Of a DNA stretch of 64,000 nt, positions 55,519 to 64,000 are shown piece by piece. Position 1 is the first letter of the stretch; every line of letters starts with the position of its first letter. The translations under genes were made by a program, and so were the position numbers. The notes beneath the pieces are model-generated. The model was not told the origin of the DNA. It made no database searches and saw nothing but the letters and a program-made list of their open reading frames with translations. Location: positions 17,163-81,162 of the forward strand of contig JAPPFH010000127.1 of assembly GCA_028875185.1 (NCBI GenBank), given 5' to 3'. This DNA comes from Chloroflexota bacterium. Lineage in GTDB: Bacteria > Chloroflexota > Anaerolineae > Aggregatilineales > Phototrophicaceae.

Positions 55519-56325
55519 CTAAATGCCGATGTCGCGGCTGACGAAAGTTCTAAGCGATAGGACGAAGCCAATTAAGATCGCCGCGAACACGATAACAGAA
55601 TCGATTGGGTCGTAGGCGCCAATCACAAAGGCTTCACCTTCGACATAACTGAAGTAGGATACACCCGTCATGAAATCGGCGATTGCGCCACTGGCTGCCG
55701 CCCCAAGCGCATTGAATAAGTAGCTGACGACGACGAAGGCGGCTGAAACGCCAACCGCCACGGCCCGTCTGCGCAGAGCGGTTGCCAACAAACAGGTCAC
55801 GGTCATCACCAGCAGCGCAGCGGGATATAGATTCAGAATGCTCTTGAGAATCACATCGAGCGGCGCATCGACATTCATGCCAATGATGCCGGCGAGCGTG
55901 ATCAACGCGCAGAGAACAACGACACCCAAACCAATCAGCGCAAAGCCGATCCAACGTTCCAGCAAGTAAGCCGCCCGCGATATCGGCAGCGACAAAATTA
56001 CATCCATAACGCCCGACTGCTCATCGTTGGCGCTGATGTTCAAGCCGGCCAAGACCGCGAATACCGACAAGAATATTGCCGCTTCCGCTACGAAGACCGA
56101 GACGATCCAGCCTTCAGGCGTCGTCAAAAGCTCAATACCGCTAACGCCGAATGCCTTAAGCATGGCGGGCGGCATCGACTTGAGGATGTCGGCGTAACCC
56201 GAAATGATATCCGGGCTCATGGCGATGAAATCAATGTAGAGCCCGAGCGCGCCAAGCCCCACACCCCAATACAGAATTTGCTTCCAAGATGTACGCAGCG
56301 TATTGCGAATTACGATGCCGGTCAT
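55519..56325 (-). CDS. ABC-2 type exporter permease 1
   Basis: 268 residues, six hydrophobic segments, with SANDEQSGVMDVILSLPISRAAYLLERW. Similar in length and layout to the following permease, so the pair probably forms a heterodimer. Its ATG overlaps the ATPase stop by four bases. Confidence 0.88.
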   Translation of the reverse strand: MTGIVIRNTLRTSWKQILYWGVGLGALGLYIDFIAMSPDIISGYADILKSMPPAMLKAFGVSGIELLTTPEGWIVSVFVAEAAIFLSVFAVLAGLNISANDEQSGVMDVILSLPISRAAYLLERWIGFALIGLGVVVLCALITLAGIIGMNVDAPLDVILKSILNLYPAALLVMTVTCLLATALRRRAVAVGVSAAFVVVSYLFNALGAAASGAIADFMTGVSYFSYVEGEAFVIGAYDPIDSVIVFAAILIGFVLSLRTFVSRDIGI

Positions 56326-57257
56326 TTTGCAGGCTCCTCGTCGCCGCTGTAGAAAGCCAGGAAGATCTCTTCGAGCGATGGCTCCTCAATATGCAGCATT
56401 TCTACGTAACCGTTGCTGATCGCCCGCAGCAGCGGATCAAAATCGCCCACCATCCGCATGCGGACTCGCGCGCCATTCGTACTGACATCGGTGATCGTCG
56501 AGATGCGTTCCAACTGCTGCGGCAAGCCGGCGGGCAAGGAATCGCGGAAAACGACATCAACCCAATGGAAGTCTACGGTGGTAATCTTGTCTACCGATTC
56601 TACCGCCTTCACTTCGCCATCGCGCAAGATGCCGACGCGGTCGCAGATCGCTTGCACTTCGCTCAGCACATGAGAAGAGAGGAATACTGTCTTGCCCTTG
56701 GCGCGGTATTCGTCCATCATTTCGTGGAAGGTCTGCTGCACCAGTGGATCGAGCCCGCCGGTCGGCTCATCGAGAATAAGCAGCTCGGGCGAATGCATCA
56801 TCGAGATAACCAAGCCCAGCTTGCGTTTGTTGCCGGATGACAAGTCGCGCACGCGCTTGCTTGTATCGAGATCAAGGCGTTCGGCCAATTCATCGGCGTG
56901 TTTTACGATGCCGCGGGAATCGCCGCGTACGCTGGCGACATAATTGATGATCTGTTCGCCTGTGCGCCCTTCCCACAGGTTTAGTTCACCGGGCAAGAAA
57001 CCAATCCGCCGGTGAATCTCGACGCTGTCGGCGCGGATATCCAAGCCGAAGATCTTGGCTGAGCCGGCGCTTGGGCGAATCAGGTCCAGCAGCAGCCGGA
57101 TGGTTGTCGTCTTGCCCGCGCCATTCGGTCCCAGATAACCGAAGATCTCCCCGCGCTTTACGGTCAAATCAAGTTGACTCAGCGCCAGCGTCGCCTTCCT
57201 GCCGGCGCCATATGTTTTCGTTAGCCCCCTGATTTCGATAACAGAATCGGACGCCAT
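56322..57257 (-). CDS. ABC-2 type exporter ATP-binding protein
   Basis: 311 residues. Walker A GPNGAGKTT, signature LSSGNKRKLGL, Walker B LLILDEPTGGLDP and H-loop FLSSHVLSEV. The last 90 residues form a C-terminal domain common in CcmA/NatA-like drug or antibiotic exporters. Preceded by a good promoter. Confidence 0.93.
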   Translation of the reverse strand: MASDSVIEIRGLTKTYGAGRKATLALSQLDLTVKRGEIFGYLGPNGAGKTTTIRLLLDLIRPSAGSAKIFGLDIRADSVEIHRRIGFLPGELNLWEGRTGEQIINYVASVRGDSRGIVKHADELAERLDLDTSKRVRDLSSGNKRKLGLVISMMHSPELLILDEPTGGLDPLVQQTFHEMMDEYRAKGKTVFLSSHVLSEVQAICDRVGILRDGEVKAVESVDKITTVDFHWVDVVFRDSLPAGLPQQLERISTITDVSTNGARVRMRMVGDFDPLLRAISNGYVEMLHIEEPSLEEIFLAFYSGDEEPAK

Positions 57258-57323
57258 TCATGTTTTCCTTTCACCGATGCGTTCGGCTGCCGAGGCGCGC
57301 TTGAGCGCAAGCAACCATAATCG

Positions 57324-57353
57324 ATTATAATCCGCGCCTGATTTGGGCGTCAA
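57324..57353 (-). promoter_or_regulatory. Promoter of the ABC-2 exporter operon
   Basis: Minus strand TTGACG (57353-57348), 18-base spacer, TATAAT (57329-57324), about 67 bases before the ATPase start. The rest of the 57258-57478 gap shows no gene and no strong serS terminator. Confidence 0.7.
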
Positions 57354-57478
57354 GAAAAACGTCTCGGCGCCGACGATTGGGGGTACTTGCCTCTTTGCCG
57401 CCGCCGCGCAGTCGAGGTTAGCCCCAAGTTTTTAGGTCGCAGCGCAGGTTCGTTACGCCTTATGCTGCGCGAAGCAGT

Positions 57479-58903
57479 TTAGCTGTCGGTCGCCACAATC
57501 CGATCGGCGCCGCCGAGGTATGGGCGCAGCGCATCGGGAATAGTGATGCTGCCGTCAGCCTGCTGATTATTCTCCATGATGGCGATCATGACGCGGGGCG
57601 TCGCTAATCCGCTGCCATTGAGCGTGTGCACATAACGCGACTTACGCGTGCCGCTCGGATAATAGCGCAGCATTGCGCGCCGCGCTTGAAAATCTTCTGT
57701 GTTGCTGCAAGAGCTCACCTCGAGCCACTCGCCGCAGCCGGGCGACCACATCTCGATATCGTATTTCTTCGTCGCACTGAATCCGAGATCGCCGGTCACG
57801 ATCTCCAGCCGGCGATAGGGGATATCCAGCGCCGCGCAGATCGCTTCCGCCTGCCGCGTCATCGTCTCCAGTTCATCGTAGCTTGTTTCGGGTGTGGTCA
57901 ACTTGAACATCTCGACTTTTTCAAATTGATGCACGCGCTTGATGCCGCGCACATCGCGCCCGGCGCTGGCTTTCTCGCTGCGGAAACAGGGACTGTGCGC
58001 TGTATATTGCAGCGGCAATTCGGCTTCTTCCAGAATCTCGTCGCGATGCAAATTGGCGATCCCGACTTCGGCTGTCGGTATCAGATACTTCTCTTCATCA
58101 GCCAGACCAAAGACCGTATCGCTGAATTTTGGGAATTGCGCCGCGCCGTAAAGCATCTCGCCGTGAACGATATAGGGCAGGTATACCTCGGTGAAGCCGT
58201 TCTCCCGTGCCGTATCGAGAAACAAGCTGATCAGCGCCCGCTGCAAACGGGCGCCCCAGCCTTTGAGCGTATAGTAACGGCTGCCGGACAGCTTGACGCC
58301 GCGTTCAAAGTCGATGATGTCCAGCGCCGGACCGAGCTCCCAATGCGGCTTGGGCTCAAAGTCGAATTCGCGGAAGTTGCCGACCGGCTGATGCGCCACA
58401 TTGTCGTCTTCGCTTGTGGCGACTGGTACGCTCTCATGCGGCAGGTTGGGGATCCAGAGCATGTTCTCTTGCAGCTCGGCTTCGATCGCTTCAATCCGCC
58501 CGAAGCCCGCGCCAATTTCGTCCCCCATTTTGCGAAGCCCGCCTATGAGTTCGTCGAAAGCCGCTTTCAACTCGGCATGTTCGTCACGCGTCGCCGGTTC
58601 GGAACCATCCAGCAGACGGCTTGCGCGATCATAATCTTCCACGCGGAGCGCGGTCGCCGCCAGTTGCGCGCGATTGGCTTTCTCTTCATCGGGCATACCT
58701 CTGTTGCCGCGTAATTTGCCCATAGCGCGGTTGAGCTTGTTGCGAGCAGCCTGCGCTGTTTCTATGCGCGTCCGCGTATCACGCCGCTGCGCATCCAGAA
58801 CGACAATGCTATCAATACGAGCGCGCGCGTCCTCATCTTCCAGTTTCGCAATTTCTTGCTTGACCCAATCCGGCTTGTTACGGATCAGCGCAATATCAAG
58901 CAT
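57479..58903 (-). CDS. serS: Seryl-tRNA synthetase with enlarged N-terminal arm
   Basis: 474 residues, class II synthetase. Catalytic motifs: PCFRSEKASAGRDVRGIKRVHQF (motif 2 region) and NGSGLATPRVMIAIMENNQ (motif 3). The N-terminal coiled-coil arm that grips the long variable arm of tRNA-Ser has about 45 extra residues (about 65-115, rich in Ala, Arg and acidic residues) compared with the usual 425-430 residue enzyme. AAGGAG stands upstream of the ATG. Confidence 0.96.
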   Translation of the reverse strand: MLDIALIRNKPDWVKQEIAKLEDEDARARIDSIVVLDAQRRDTRTRIETAQAARNKLNRAMGKLRGNRGMPDEEKANRAQLAATALRVEDYDRASRLLDGSEPATRDEHAELKAAFDELIGGLRKMGDEIGAGFGRIEAIEAELQENMLWIPNLPHESVPVATSEDDNVAHQPVGNFREFDFEPKPHWELGPALDIIDFERGVKLSGSRYYTLKGWGARLQRALISLFLDTARENGFTEVYLPYIVHGEMLYGAAQFPKFSDTVFGLADEEKYLIPTAEVGIANLHRDEILEEAELPLQYTAHSPCFRSEKASAGRDVRGIKRVHQFEKVEMFKLTTPETSYDELETMTRQAEAICAALDIPYRRLEIVTGDLGFSATKKYDIEMWSPGCGEWLEVSSCSNTEDFQARRAMLRYYPSGTRKSRYVHTLNGSGLATPRVMIAIMENNQQADGSITIPDALRPYLGGADRIVATDS

Positions 58904-59007
58904 GGTCTCATTTTCTCCTTACTGCACTTGCCGATTACGGATGGATCGCGCTTTGCTATACGCCCGGAGCAGCAGGATTTCGCGCGCGCCATCGAAGGCG
59001 ATTCGCC

Positions 59008-59193
59008 CTATGCGTCTCTTGGCGCCGGGTTTTCTCGCGCCGCGCGATTCGCCTCGCGCGCCCAATACGGAGCGTCTTCGGGCAGCGGACCGCGGATGTC
59101 TCTGAGAAACCGCCGCCCGGCAAGAAATACGCCAATGACGAGATTGACGACAATCAGCGCATCAAATACTTCCGGCGTCAATGATTCCACCAT
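59008..59193 (-). CDS. Small single-pass membrane protein, unknown
   Basis: 61 residues, beginning six bases after the lysS stop on the same strand. One hydrophobic helix (FDALIVVNLVIGVFLAG) followed by a basic-acidic tail (RRFLRDIRG, then PYWAREANRAAREN). I do not recognise the family. Composition and operon position support a real gene, but the start has only a weak ribosome binding site. Confidence 0.5.
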   Translation of the reverse strand: MVESLTPEVFDALIVVNLVIGVFLAGRRFLRDIRGPLPEDAPYWAREANRAARENPAPRDA

Positions 59194-59199
59194 CGTGGC

Positions 59200-61056
59200 T
59201 CAACTCAGCGCCGACCAGAAATCAGCGGCCGTGACGCCTGCCAAGTCATCGTCAACACGGTAAAGCGCCTCATCCGTCATCACGAATAGAGCGCCATCAA
59301 ATGCCTTGCGCAGGTTTTGCAGCTGCGCCAGTGAACCCTCAAGCGCATTTGCCAGGCGAAAATCGACGCCGATGTTGGGCGCGGGCAGATAAAGCGCGAT
59401 CCGCCTTTTGCTCCCTTCCAGCACGTGGTCGAGTTGATATTCGTACCCTCGGACGGCCGCATCAAGCATGAACTGGCCGCGCAGATCGGCTTCGGTCACC
59501 TGCGGAGCGCGCAAATGCGGGTAGAGCAGTACATCGCGAATGCTGGTTTGATCGGTCAGCAGCATCACCATGCGATCGACGCCGCTGCCGAATCCGCCAT
59601 TGGGCGGCATGCCATAGCGCATGGCTTTCAGGTAGTCCTCATCGAGCGGCGTGGTCTCGTCGGCTTCTTCAGCATAGAGCCGCTTCATGTCGACGAAGCG
59701 CGCCTGCTGATCGCGCGGGTCATTGAGCTCGGTGAAAGCGTTGCCCATCTCCATGCCGGCGATGAAGAATTCGAAGCGCTCGGTGTGGCTTGCGATATAG
59801 CGCCGCTCCTTTTCGTCCGCGCTCGTGCCTTGAATCCGCTTGGCGAAAGGCGACATATCCCGCGGATAATCCTTGATGATCGTCGGTTGGCTCAGGTGCT
59901 GCTCAATATGATTGCCGAGGATATGCTCCACAATCATTCTTCCCCAGGTGTCGTTCGGATCCAAGCCCTCCGTCAGACCGCGCGAATCCAAGTACGCATA
60001 CAGCGTCTCGCTCGTGGGATAGTCCATATAATCGAATCCGAGCAGTTCTTGCGCCGCCTCACGAATGCTCATCCGCTTCCAGGGCGGCGCCAGATCAATC
60101 GCTGTCCCTTGATAGCGGATCTGCGCCGAACCAGTCACTTGCTCCGCGGCATAGGCGAACATCCGCTCGGTGATATCCATGACGCCTTTGTAGTCGATAT
60201 AGGCTTTGTAGAATTCCAGCATGGTGAATTCGGTATTGTGCTTGTAACTGACGCCTTCGTTGCGGAAATCGCGCCCGATCTCGTAGACGGCATCGTAACC
60301 GCCGACCAGCAGCCGCTTCAAATAAAGCTCAAAGCTGATCCGCAGGTATAGATCCTGATGCAGCTGATTGTGGCGAGTCGAGAAGGGACGCGCCGCCGCC
60401 CCGCCATAGAGCGGCTGCAATACCGGCGTCTCCACTTCAAGCATGCCTTCGCCATCGAGAAAATCCCGCAGCGCTTTTATCGCGCGCGCGCGTTTAACAA
60501 AAATCTCGCGCACGGATTTATTCACCGCCAGATCGGCATATCGCTGGCGATAGCGGCTTTCAGTATCTTTGAACTCGCCATATTCGATGACCGTGCCGCC
60601 GGCGGTTCGCTGTTCCTTCACAACCGGCAGCGGCGTCAAAGACTTGCTGATCAGACGAAGCTCGGCGACATTCACGCTGACTTCGCCTGTGCGCGTCCGC
60701 ATCATCGTACCGCTTGCCTGGACGAAATCATCAACATCGATCAGCTTGCGGCGTATCAGTTCGTAGCTTTCGTCGCCCAAGGCATTGACGCGCAGGAATA
60801 GCTGTACGCGTCCACTTTCGTCTTCAACATGGGCAAAGGAGACCTTGCCGCGGCTATTCAAGCGGCGGATGCGACCGGTGACGGTCACGCCGATGTCTTC
60901 AACTTGCGCGTCGCTTTCGGCTTGCAGAAACTTGTCGACCGCTTCGGCTATCCGGTGCGTCCGCTCGATGCGCGCCGGATAAAGCTCGACGCCCCTTGTT
61001 TGAAGGCGCTGCGCCTTGTGCAGCCGCTCAAGTTCCAGCTTTGTAGGTTGCCACAT
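59200..61056 (-). CDS. lysS: Lysyl-tRNA synthetase (class II) with extra C-terminal domain
   Basis: About 618 residues. OB-fold anticodon-binding domain first ([26 protein letters not shown]), then the class II core: [39 protein letters not shown] (motif 2) and [21 protein letters not shown] (motif 3) with LYPHLRAP where the usual enzyme ends. About 110 further residues follow (from [13 protein letters not shown]), a mixed alpha/beta region not part of the standard enzyme. ATG at 61056 gives the normal beginning; the longer frame to 61155 is rejected. Confidence 0.95.
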   Translation of the reverse strand: MWQPTKLELERLHKAQRLQTRGVELYPARIERTHRIAEAVDKFLQAESDAQVEDIGVTVTGRIRRLNSRGKVSFAHVEDESGRVQLFLRVNALGDESYELIRRKLIDVDDFVQASGTMMRTRTGEVSVNVAELRLISKSLTPLPVVKEQRTAGGTVIEYGEFKDTESRYRQRYADLAVNKSVREIFVKRARAIKALRDFLDGEGMLEVETPVLQPLYGGAAARPFSTRHNQLHQDLYLRISFELYLKRLLVGGYDAVYEIGRDFRNEGVSYKHNTEFTMLEFYKAYIDYKGVMDITERMFAYAAEQVTGSAQIRYQGTAIDLAPPWKRMSIREAAQELLGFDYMDYPTSETLYAYLDSRGLTEGLDPNDTWGRMIVEHILGNHIEQHLSQPTIIKDYPRDMSPFAKRIQGTSADEKERRYIASHTERFEFFIAGMEMGNAFTELNDPRDQQARFVDMKRLYAEEADETTPLDEDYLKAMRYGMPPNGGFGSGVDRMVMLLTDQTSIRDVLLYPHLRAPQVTEADLRGQFMLDAAVRGYEYQLDHVLEGSKRRIALYLPAPNIGVDFRLANALEGSLAQLQNLRKAFDGALFVMTDEALYRVDDDLAGVTAADFWSALS

Positions 61057-61316
61057 GCCCAGATCGCTCTTCCGCCAATAGCGTCCCCGCGCCGGACTGC
61101 GCCAGTTAACGGCGCCGCTCGACAAAATGAAAGCGGGGTTGGCGCCCGCTATCAATGACTGTTCCCTGCGCGGAATGCCTAAAGGCTATAACGGAAACGC
61201 GGGGAAATACAGGTTAAATCGCGCCCGCTAAATCGGTTGAAATTCGCGCTTGAAATACCGTCGACCTGTTGTACGATTGCTGAATTTGCAAAAAAAGTTG
61301 CAGGGAGAGAGCGTTC

Positions 61317-62588
61317 GTGCAAGACGCTGAGGACCCACAGCCTCCCAATCGCTGGTTTGTCACGCTGATCATCGTTTCGCTGGCACAGGCGCTTGGCACC
61401 GGTGGCATTTCCCTGGTCTATCCCTTTCTGCCCTTATACATTCAGACACTAAGAGACGCCCACTTTATCAGCCCGGAGTTGTTGGCTGGCTTGGTCATCG
61501 GCGCTCCGCCGCTGGTCGCTTCGATAGCAATGCCATTCTGGGGCCGTCTAGCCGATCAATACGGGCGCAAGAAGATGGTCATGCGCGCGTTATTCGGCGC
61601 TTCGGTCGTCTTGCTTTTGATGGGCTTTGCCGAGACGGCGCTGGCGCTCATCGCGTTGCGCGCGCTGCAAGGCTTAACGAGCGGGATCATCGCCTCTAGC
61701 ATGGCGCTGGTCGCCGGCGAGACCCCGCGCGAGCGAATTGGACTCGCCCTCGGCACACTGCAAGTGGGCTTGTTCGGCGGCGCCGCCATCGGCCCACTGG
61801 TCGGCGGCTTACTGGCAGAGAGATTCGGATTTCAGGTGCCTTTCCTCTTCACTTCCGCGATGCTGGCGCTGGCCGGTTTGCTAGTTACGCTAGCGGTGCG
61901 CGAGACCTACGCGCCCACGGTTGACAAGCGATTGGATCTCAATCCGCTGAAGATGACGCGCGCCTGGCGCGGCATCCTGCGCAAGCGGGGCGTGAAAACG
62001 GTTTACTCGCTGCGATTTTTGAATGGCTTCGCGCAGCGCTCGGTTATGCCGATCGCGTCCCTGTTTGTCGCCGCGTTGATTCCGAGCGGGGTTGCCGCCG
62101 GCGCCAGCAGTTACGCTGGCTTGGTATTGACCGTATCCGCGATCGCAATAACTGTCGGCTCGTTCATTTTCGGTTGGCTGGGCGACAAATGGGGCCACCG
62201 AAATGTCCTGATTCTAACTGCCTGCATGGCGATGACATTCTATATCCCGCAAGCGCTGGTCAGCAATGTGTATCAATTGCTATTCCTGCAAGCGCTGGCT
62301 GGCATCGCGGCGGGCGGCGTTTTGTCCGCGCCTGCGGCGATGCTGGCGAAGGTCACTGACTTGGGCGATGAAGGTTCGGTCTACGGTCTCGACGCGTCCG
62401 TATCATCGTTCGCTAACGGTATGGCGCCGATGACCGCCTCAGTCATCGCGGCGATCTTTGGTTTGCGCGTCGTATTTGCCGCCGTCGCCATTTACTACCT
62501 GTTGATTCTGTTAATCGGCGCGCAGCGTTTGCCCCAACCGAAGCGGAAGCATTTCCGGTTGTCGGCCGGCGCCGCCGCCGGAAGTTAA
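61317..62588 (+). CDS. MFS transporter 1
   Basis: 423 residues from a GTG with GGGAG upstream. Twelve hydrophobic segments; the MFS signature loop between helices 2 and 3 is GRLADQYGRKKMVM, repeated as GWLGDKWGHRNVLI between helices 8 and 9. Likely drug or sugar efflux; substrate unknown. Tandem with a paralogue. Confidence 0.9.
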   Translation: MQDAEDPQPPNRWFVTLIIVSLAQALGTGGISLVYPFLPLYIQTLRDAHFISPELLAGLVIGAPPLVASIAMPFWGRLADQYGRKKMVMRALFGASVVLLLMGFAETALALIALRALQGLTSGIIASSMALVAGETPRERIGLALGTLQVGLFGGAAIGPLVGGLLAERFGFQVPFLFTSAMLALAGLLVTLAVRETYAPTVDKRLDLNPLKMTRAWRGILRKRGVKTVYSLRFLNGFAQRSVMPIASLFVAALIPSGVAAGASSYAGLVLTVSAIAITVGSFIFGWLGDKWGHRNVLILTACMAMTFYIPQALVSNVYQLLFLQALAGIAAGGVLSAPAAMLAKVTDLGDEGSVYGLDASVSSFANGMAPMTASVIAAIFGLRVVFAAVAIYYLLILLIGAQRLPQPKRKHFRLSAGAAAGS

Positions 62589-62634
62589 TGCTGTACGGCT
62601 GCGAATTTCGTTTCTCAATGAACAAGGCATATTG

Positions 62635-63927
62635 ATGGCAAGAGCATTTTCGGCGAACTACCACCACCTCACACGCGCTTTTGCCGTTCCGCACAGCTGG
62701 CAGTTCACGCTTAGCGTCGCTTTCGTCGCGCAAGTTTTCTCCGCCGTCGGCTACTCGATGATGTTTCCCTTCCTGCCGTTGCACATCGAGACCTTGGGCA
62801 CAACGACTGGATTGAGCACTGAATTGGCTGCCGGTTTGGTCATATCGGTACAGGGCCTCACCATGATGGTTACAGCGCCATTCTGGGGCGTCGCCGCTGA
62901 TCGCTTCGGGCGGAAACGGATGATCATGCGCGCGATGTTTGGCGGCGCAATCACCATGGCGATGATGGGCTTCGCTCAGACAGCCGAGCAGCTTATCATT
63001 ATACGAGCCATGCAGGGCTTGGTGACCGGGACCGTATCCGCCAATAACGCGCTGGTGGCGGCGGCAACCCCGCGGCATCGCGTCGGCTTCGCGATGGGCG
63101 CGCTGCAGTTGGGACTATGGGCGGGCGTCGCCGTGGGACCACTGATTGGTGGTATCCTCGCTGATCACTTCGGCTACAATATCCCGTATTTGGTGACCGG
63201 CGTGCTGCTGATGATCGGCGGCTTGGTCGTGTTTTTTGGGGTTAGCGAGAGTTTCAGCACCTCGAAGGAGGCGGTTGAGCTTCGCCCCTTGTCGCTGATC
63301 CGCGGCTGGAAGGATATCCTGGGCACAGCCGGTGTGAGCCTGGCGCTGATCATTCGGTTTCTGTCGGGCCTCGCTCGGACGATAATCGTGCCGATTGCGC
63401 CGCTCTTCGTGGTGTCTCTCATCGTCCGCGAAACCGACGCGAGCAATACCTACGCGGGCCTCTTCATGGCTGTATCGGCGGCGACATCCACATTTGGCGC
63501 GGTCTGGCTCGGCAGCATGGGCGACCGCGTGAGCCACCGAAAAGTGCTCTTTTACTGTTCCCTGGCGGCCGCCATATTCTATGTGCCGCAAGCGCTTGTC
63601 GTCGACATTTGGCAGTTGCTCATCTTGCAGGCATTGGCCGGGATCGCGGCCGGCGGATTGGTCGCTTCGCCTAGCGCCTTGCTCTCGCGTTATGCCGGCA
63701 CCGAGCGCGCTGGCGCGATCTATGGGCTGGAGAATTCGGTCATGTCGGGCTCGCGCGCGGCCGCGCCCATCTTCGGCGCGGCGGTTGCGCTTATGCTCGG
63801 TATGCGCGGCGTCTTTCTCGCTTCAGCGGTGGTCTTTGCCTTGATCGCGCTTACCGCTTGGTATTTGCTGCCGCAAGATACGGCAGAGCCAGCCAGCCCG
63901 CGATCAATACGAGCCAAGACTGCCTGA
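62635..63927 (+). CDS. MFS transporter 2
   Basis: 430 residues from ATG 62635 with AAGG upstream. Twelve hydrophobic segments, loop 2-3 GVAADRFGRKRMIM, later SMGDRVSHRKVLF. Shares many local patterns with the preceding transporter (LQALAGIAAGG, FWG, YVPQALV), so the pair looks like an old duplication 46 bases apart. Confidence 0.9.
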   Translation: MARAFSANYHHLTRAFAVPHSWQFTLSVAFVAQVFSAVGYSMMFPFLPLHIETLGTTTGLSTELAAGLVISVQGLTMMVTAPFWGVAADRFGRKRMIMRAMFGGAITMAMMGFAQTAEQLIIIRAMQGLVTGTVSANNALVAAATPRHRVGFAMGALQLGLWAGVAVGPLIGGILADHFGYNIPYLVTGVLLMIGGLVVFFGVSESFSTSKEAVELRPLSLIRGWKDILGTAGVSLALIIRFLSGLARTIIVPIAPLFVVSLIVRETDASNTYAGLFMAVSAATSTFGAVWLGSMGDRVSHRKVLFYCSLAAAIFYVPQALVVDIWQLLILQALAGIAAGGLVASPSALLSRYAGTERAGAIYGLENSVMSGSRAAAPIFGAAVALMLGMRGVFLASAVVFALIALTAWYLLPQDTAEPASPRSIRAKTA

Positions 63928-63945
63928 TTCCCCCTCCCAAAACAT

Positions 63946-63991
63946 GGGAGTGGTGAATTTCATTGATAGCGCGACAAACCCCCATCCCCCG
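63946..63991 (-). repeat. Dispersed repeat, copy 2
   Basis: Bases 63946-63972 are the exact reverse complement of 18249-18275, and a further 19 bases show looser similarity in the G-rich flank. Lies between the second MFS gene and the window end. A small C-rich and G-rich hairpin (CTCCCA/TGGGAG, about 63934-63950) adjoins it. Confidence 0.75.
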
Positions 63992-64000
63992 GCCCCTTGC

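Noticed and set aside
57360-57478. Possible tRNA or terminator after serS
   Set aside because: No cloverleaf could be drawn and the CGTCTCGGCGCCGACG palindrome has no usable loop; the following T-run belongs to the exporter promoter region.
57626-58714. 362-residue plus-strand frame opposite serS
   Set aside because: Shadow of serS; low-information His/Arg-rich sequence.
59425-60351. 308-residue plus-strand frame opposite lysS
   Set aside because: Antisense shadow; the minus strand carries complete class II synthetase motifs.
1-64000. CRISPR arrays, insertion sequences, prophage or restriction-modification genes
   Set aside because: No direct repeat arrays, transposase or integrase motifs or methylase-endonuclease pairs were seen on either strand.

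Overview
The window is a GC-rich (roughly 57-58% by eye), gene-dense bacterial chromosome segment. Protein sequences and gene order most resemble a member of the Chloroflexota, probably Anaerolineae-like. This is an inference: no rRNA gene is present, and the placement rests on the look of the ribosomal proteins, the zinc-ribbon forms of S14 and L36, and the neighbouring genes. Nothing looks like a plasmid, phage, IS element or CRISPR array.

Layout. 1-2.9 kb: end of nuoN (complex I), an EamA transporter, a small membrane protein and a YbaK-type tRNA deacylase. 3-13 kb: mfd, two serine beta-lactamase-like hydrolases, peptidyl-tRNA hydrolase with a helical C-terminal extension, a nitrilase-family amidase and an ABC exporter, mostly on the minus strand. 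13-18 kb: a small hypothetical protein, a lipoprotein, the tmRNA gene ssrA (minus strand, not an ORF), a renalase-like flavoprotein, a membrane-anchored hydrolase and an acyl-CoA dehydrogenase.

18.3-41.6 kb is the core of the window: the str, S10, spc and alpha ribosomal operons, co-directional: rpsL-rpsG-fusA-tuf-rpsJ-rplCDWB-rpsS-rplV-rpsC-rplP-rpmC-rpsQ-rplN-rplX-rplE-rpsN-rpsH-rplF-rplR-rpsE-rpmD-rplO-secY, then adk-map-hydrolase, then rpmJ-rpsM-rpsK-rpoA-rplQ-truA-rplM-rpsI, ending at a strong intrinsic terminator. A consensus promoter precedes rpsL, another precedes rpmJ, and an intrinsic terminator-like hairpin follows secY. Two genes normally in this order are absent: infA (between map and rpmJ, where a secreted hydrolase sits) and rpsD (between rpsK and rpoA). 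Adk is unusually divergent, and truA has no ATG/GTG/TTG start and seems to use AUU overlapping the rplQ stop.

41.6-51.4 kb: mazG, a SpoU-family RNA methyltransferase, a sugar nucleotidyltransferase, an alkyltransferase-like DNA repair protein, a VOC protein, then a minus-strand glycan cluster (UDP-sugar dehydrogenase, GT4, a GT9-GT26 fusion, heptose-kinase-like PfkB). 51.4-57.3 kb: a sugar ABC importer (binding protein and two permeases, no ATPase) and an ABC-2 type exporter. 57.5-61.1 kb: serS and lysS, both larger than usual, with a tiny membrane protein between. 61.3-63.9 kb: two tandem MFS transporters.

Most notable findings: the tmRNA with a non-canonical T arm and a tag ending in Met-Val-Ala; the AUU-start truA; the Pth, LysRS and GT9-GT26 domain architectures; the rearranged alpha operon with a structured leader; a shared extended -10 promoter motif; and two families of dispersed repeats. 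I did not find a convincing new multi-gene system such as a defence island.
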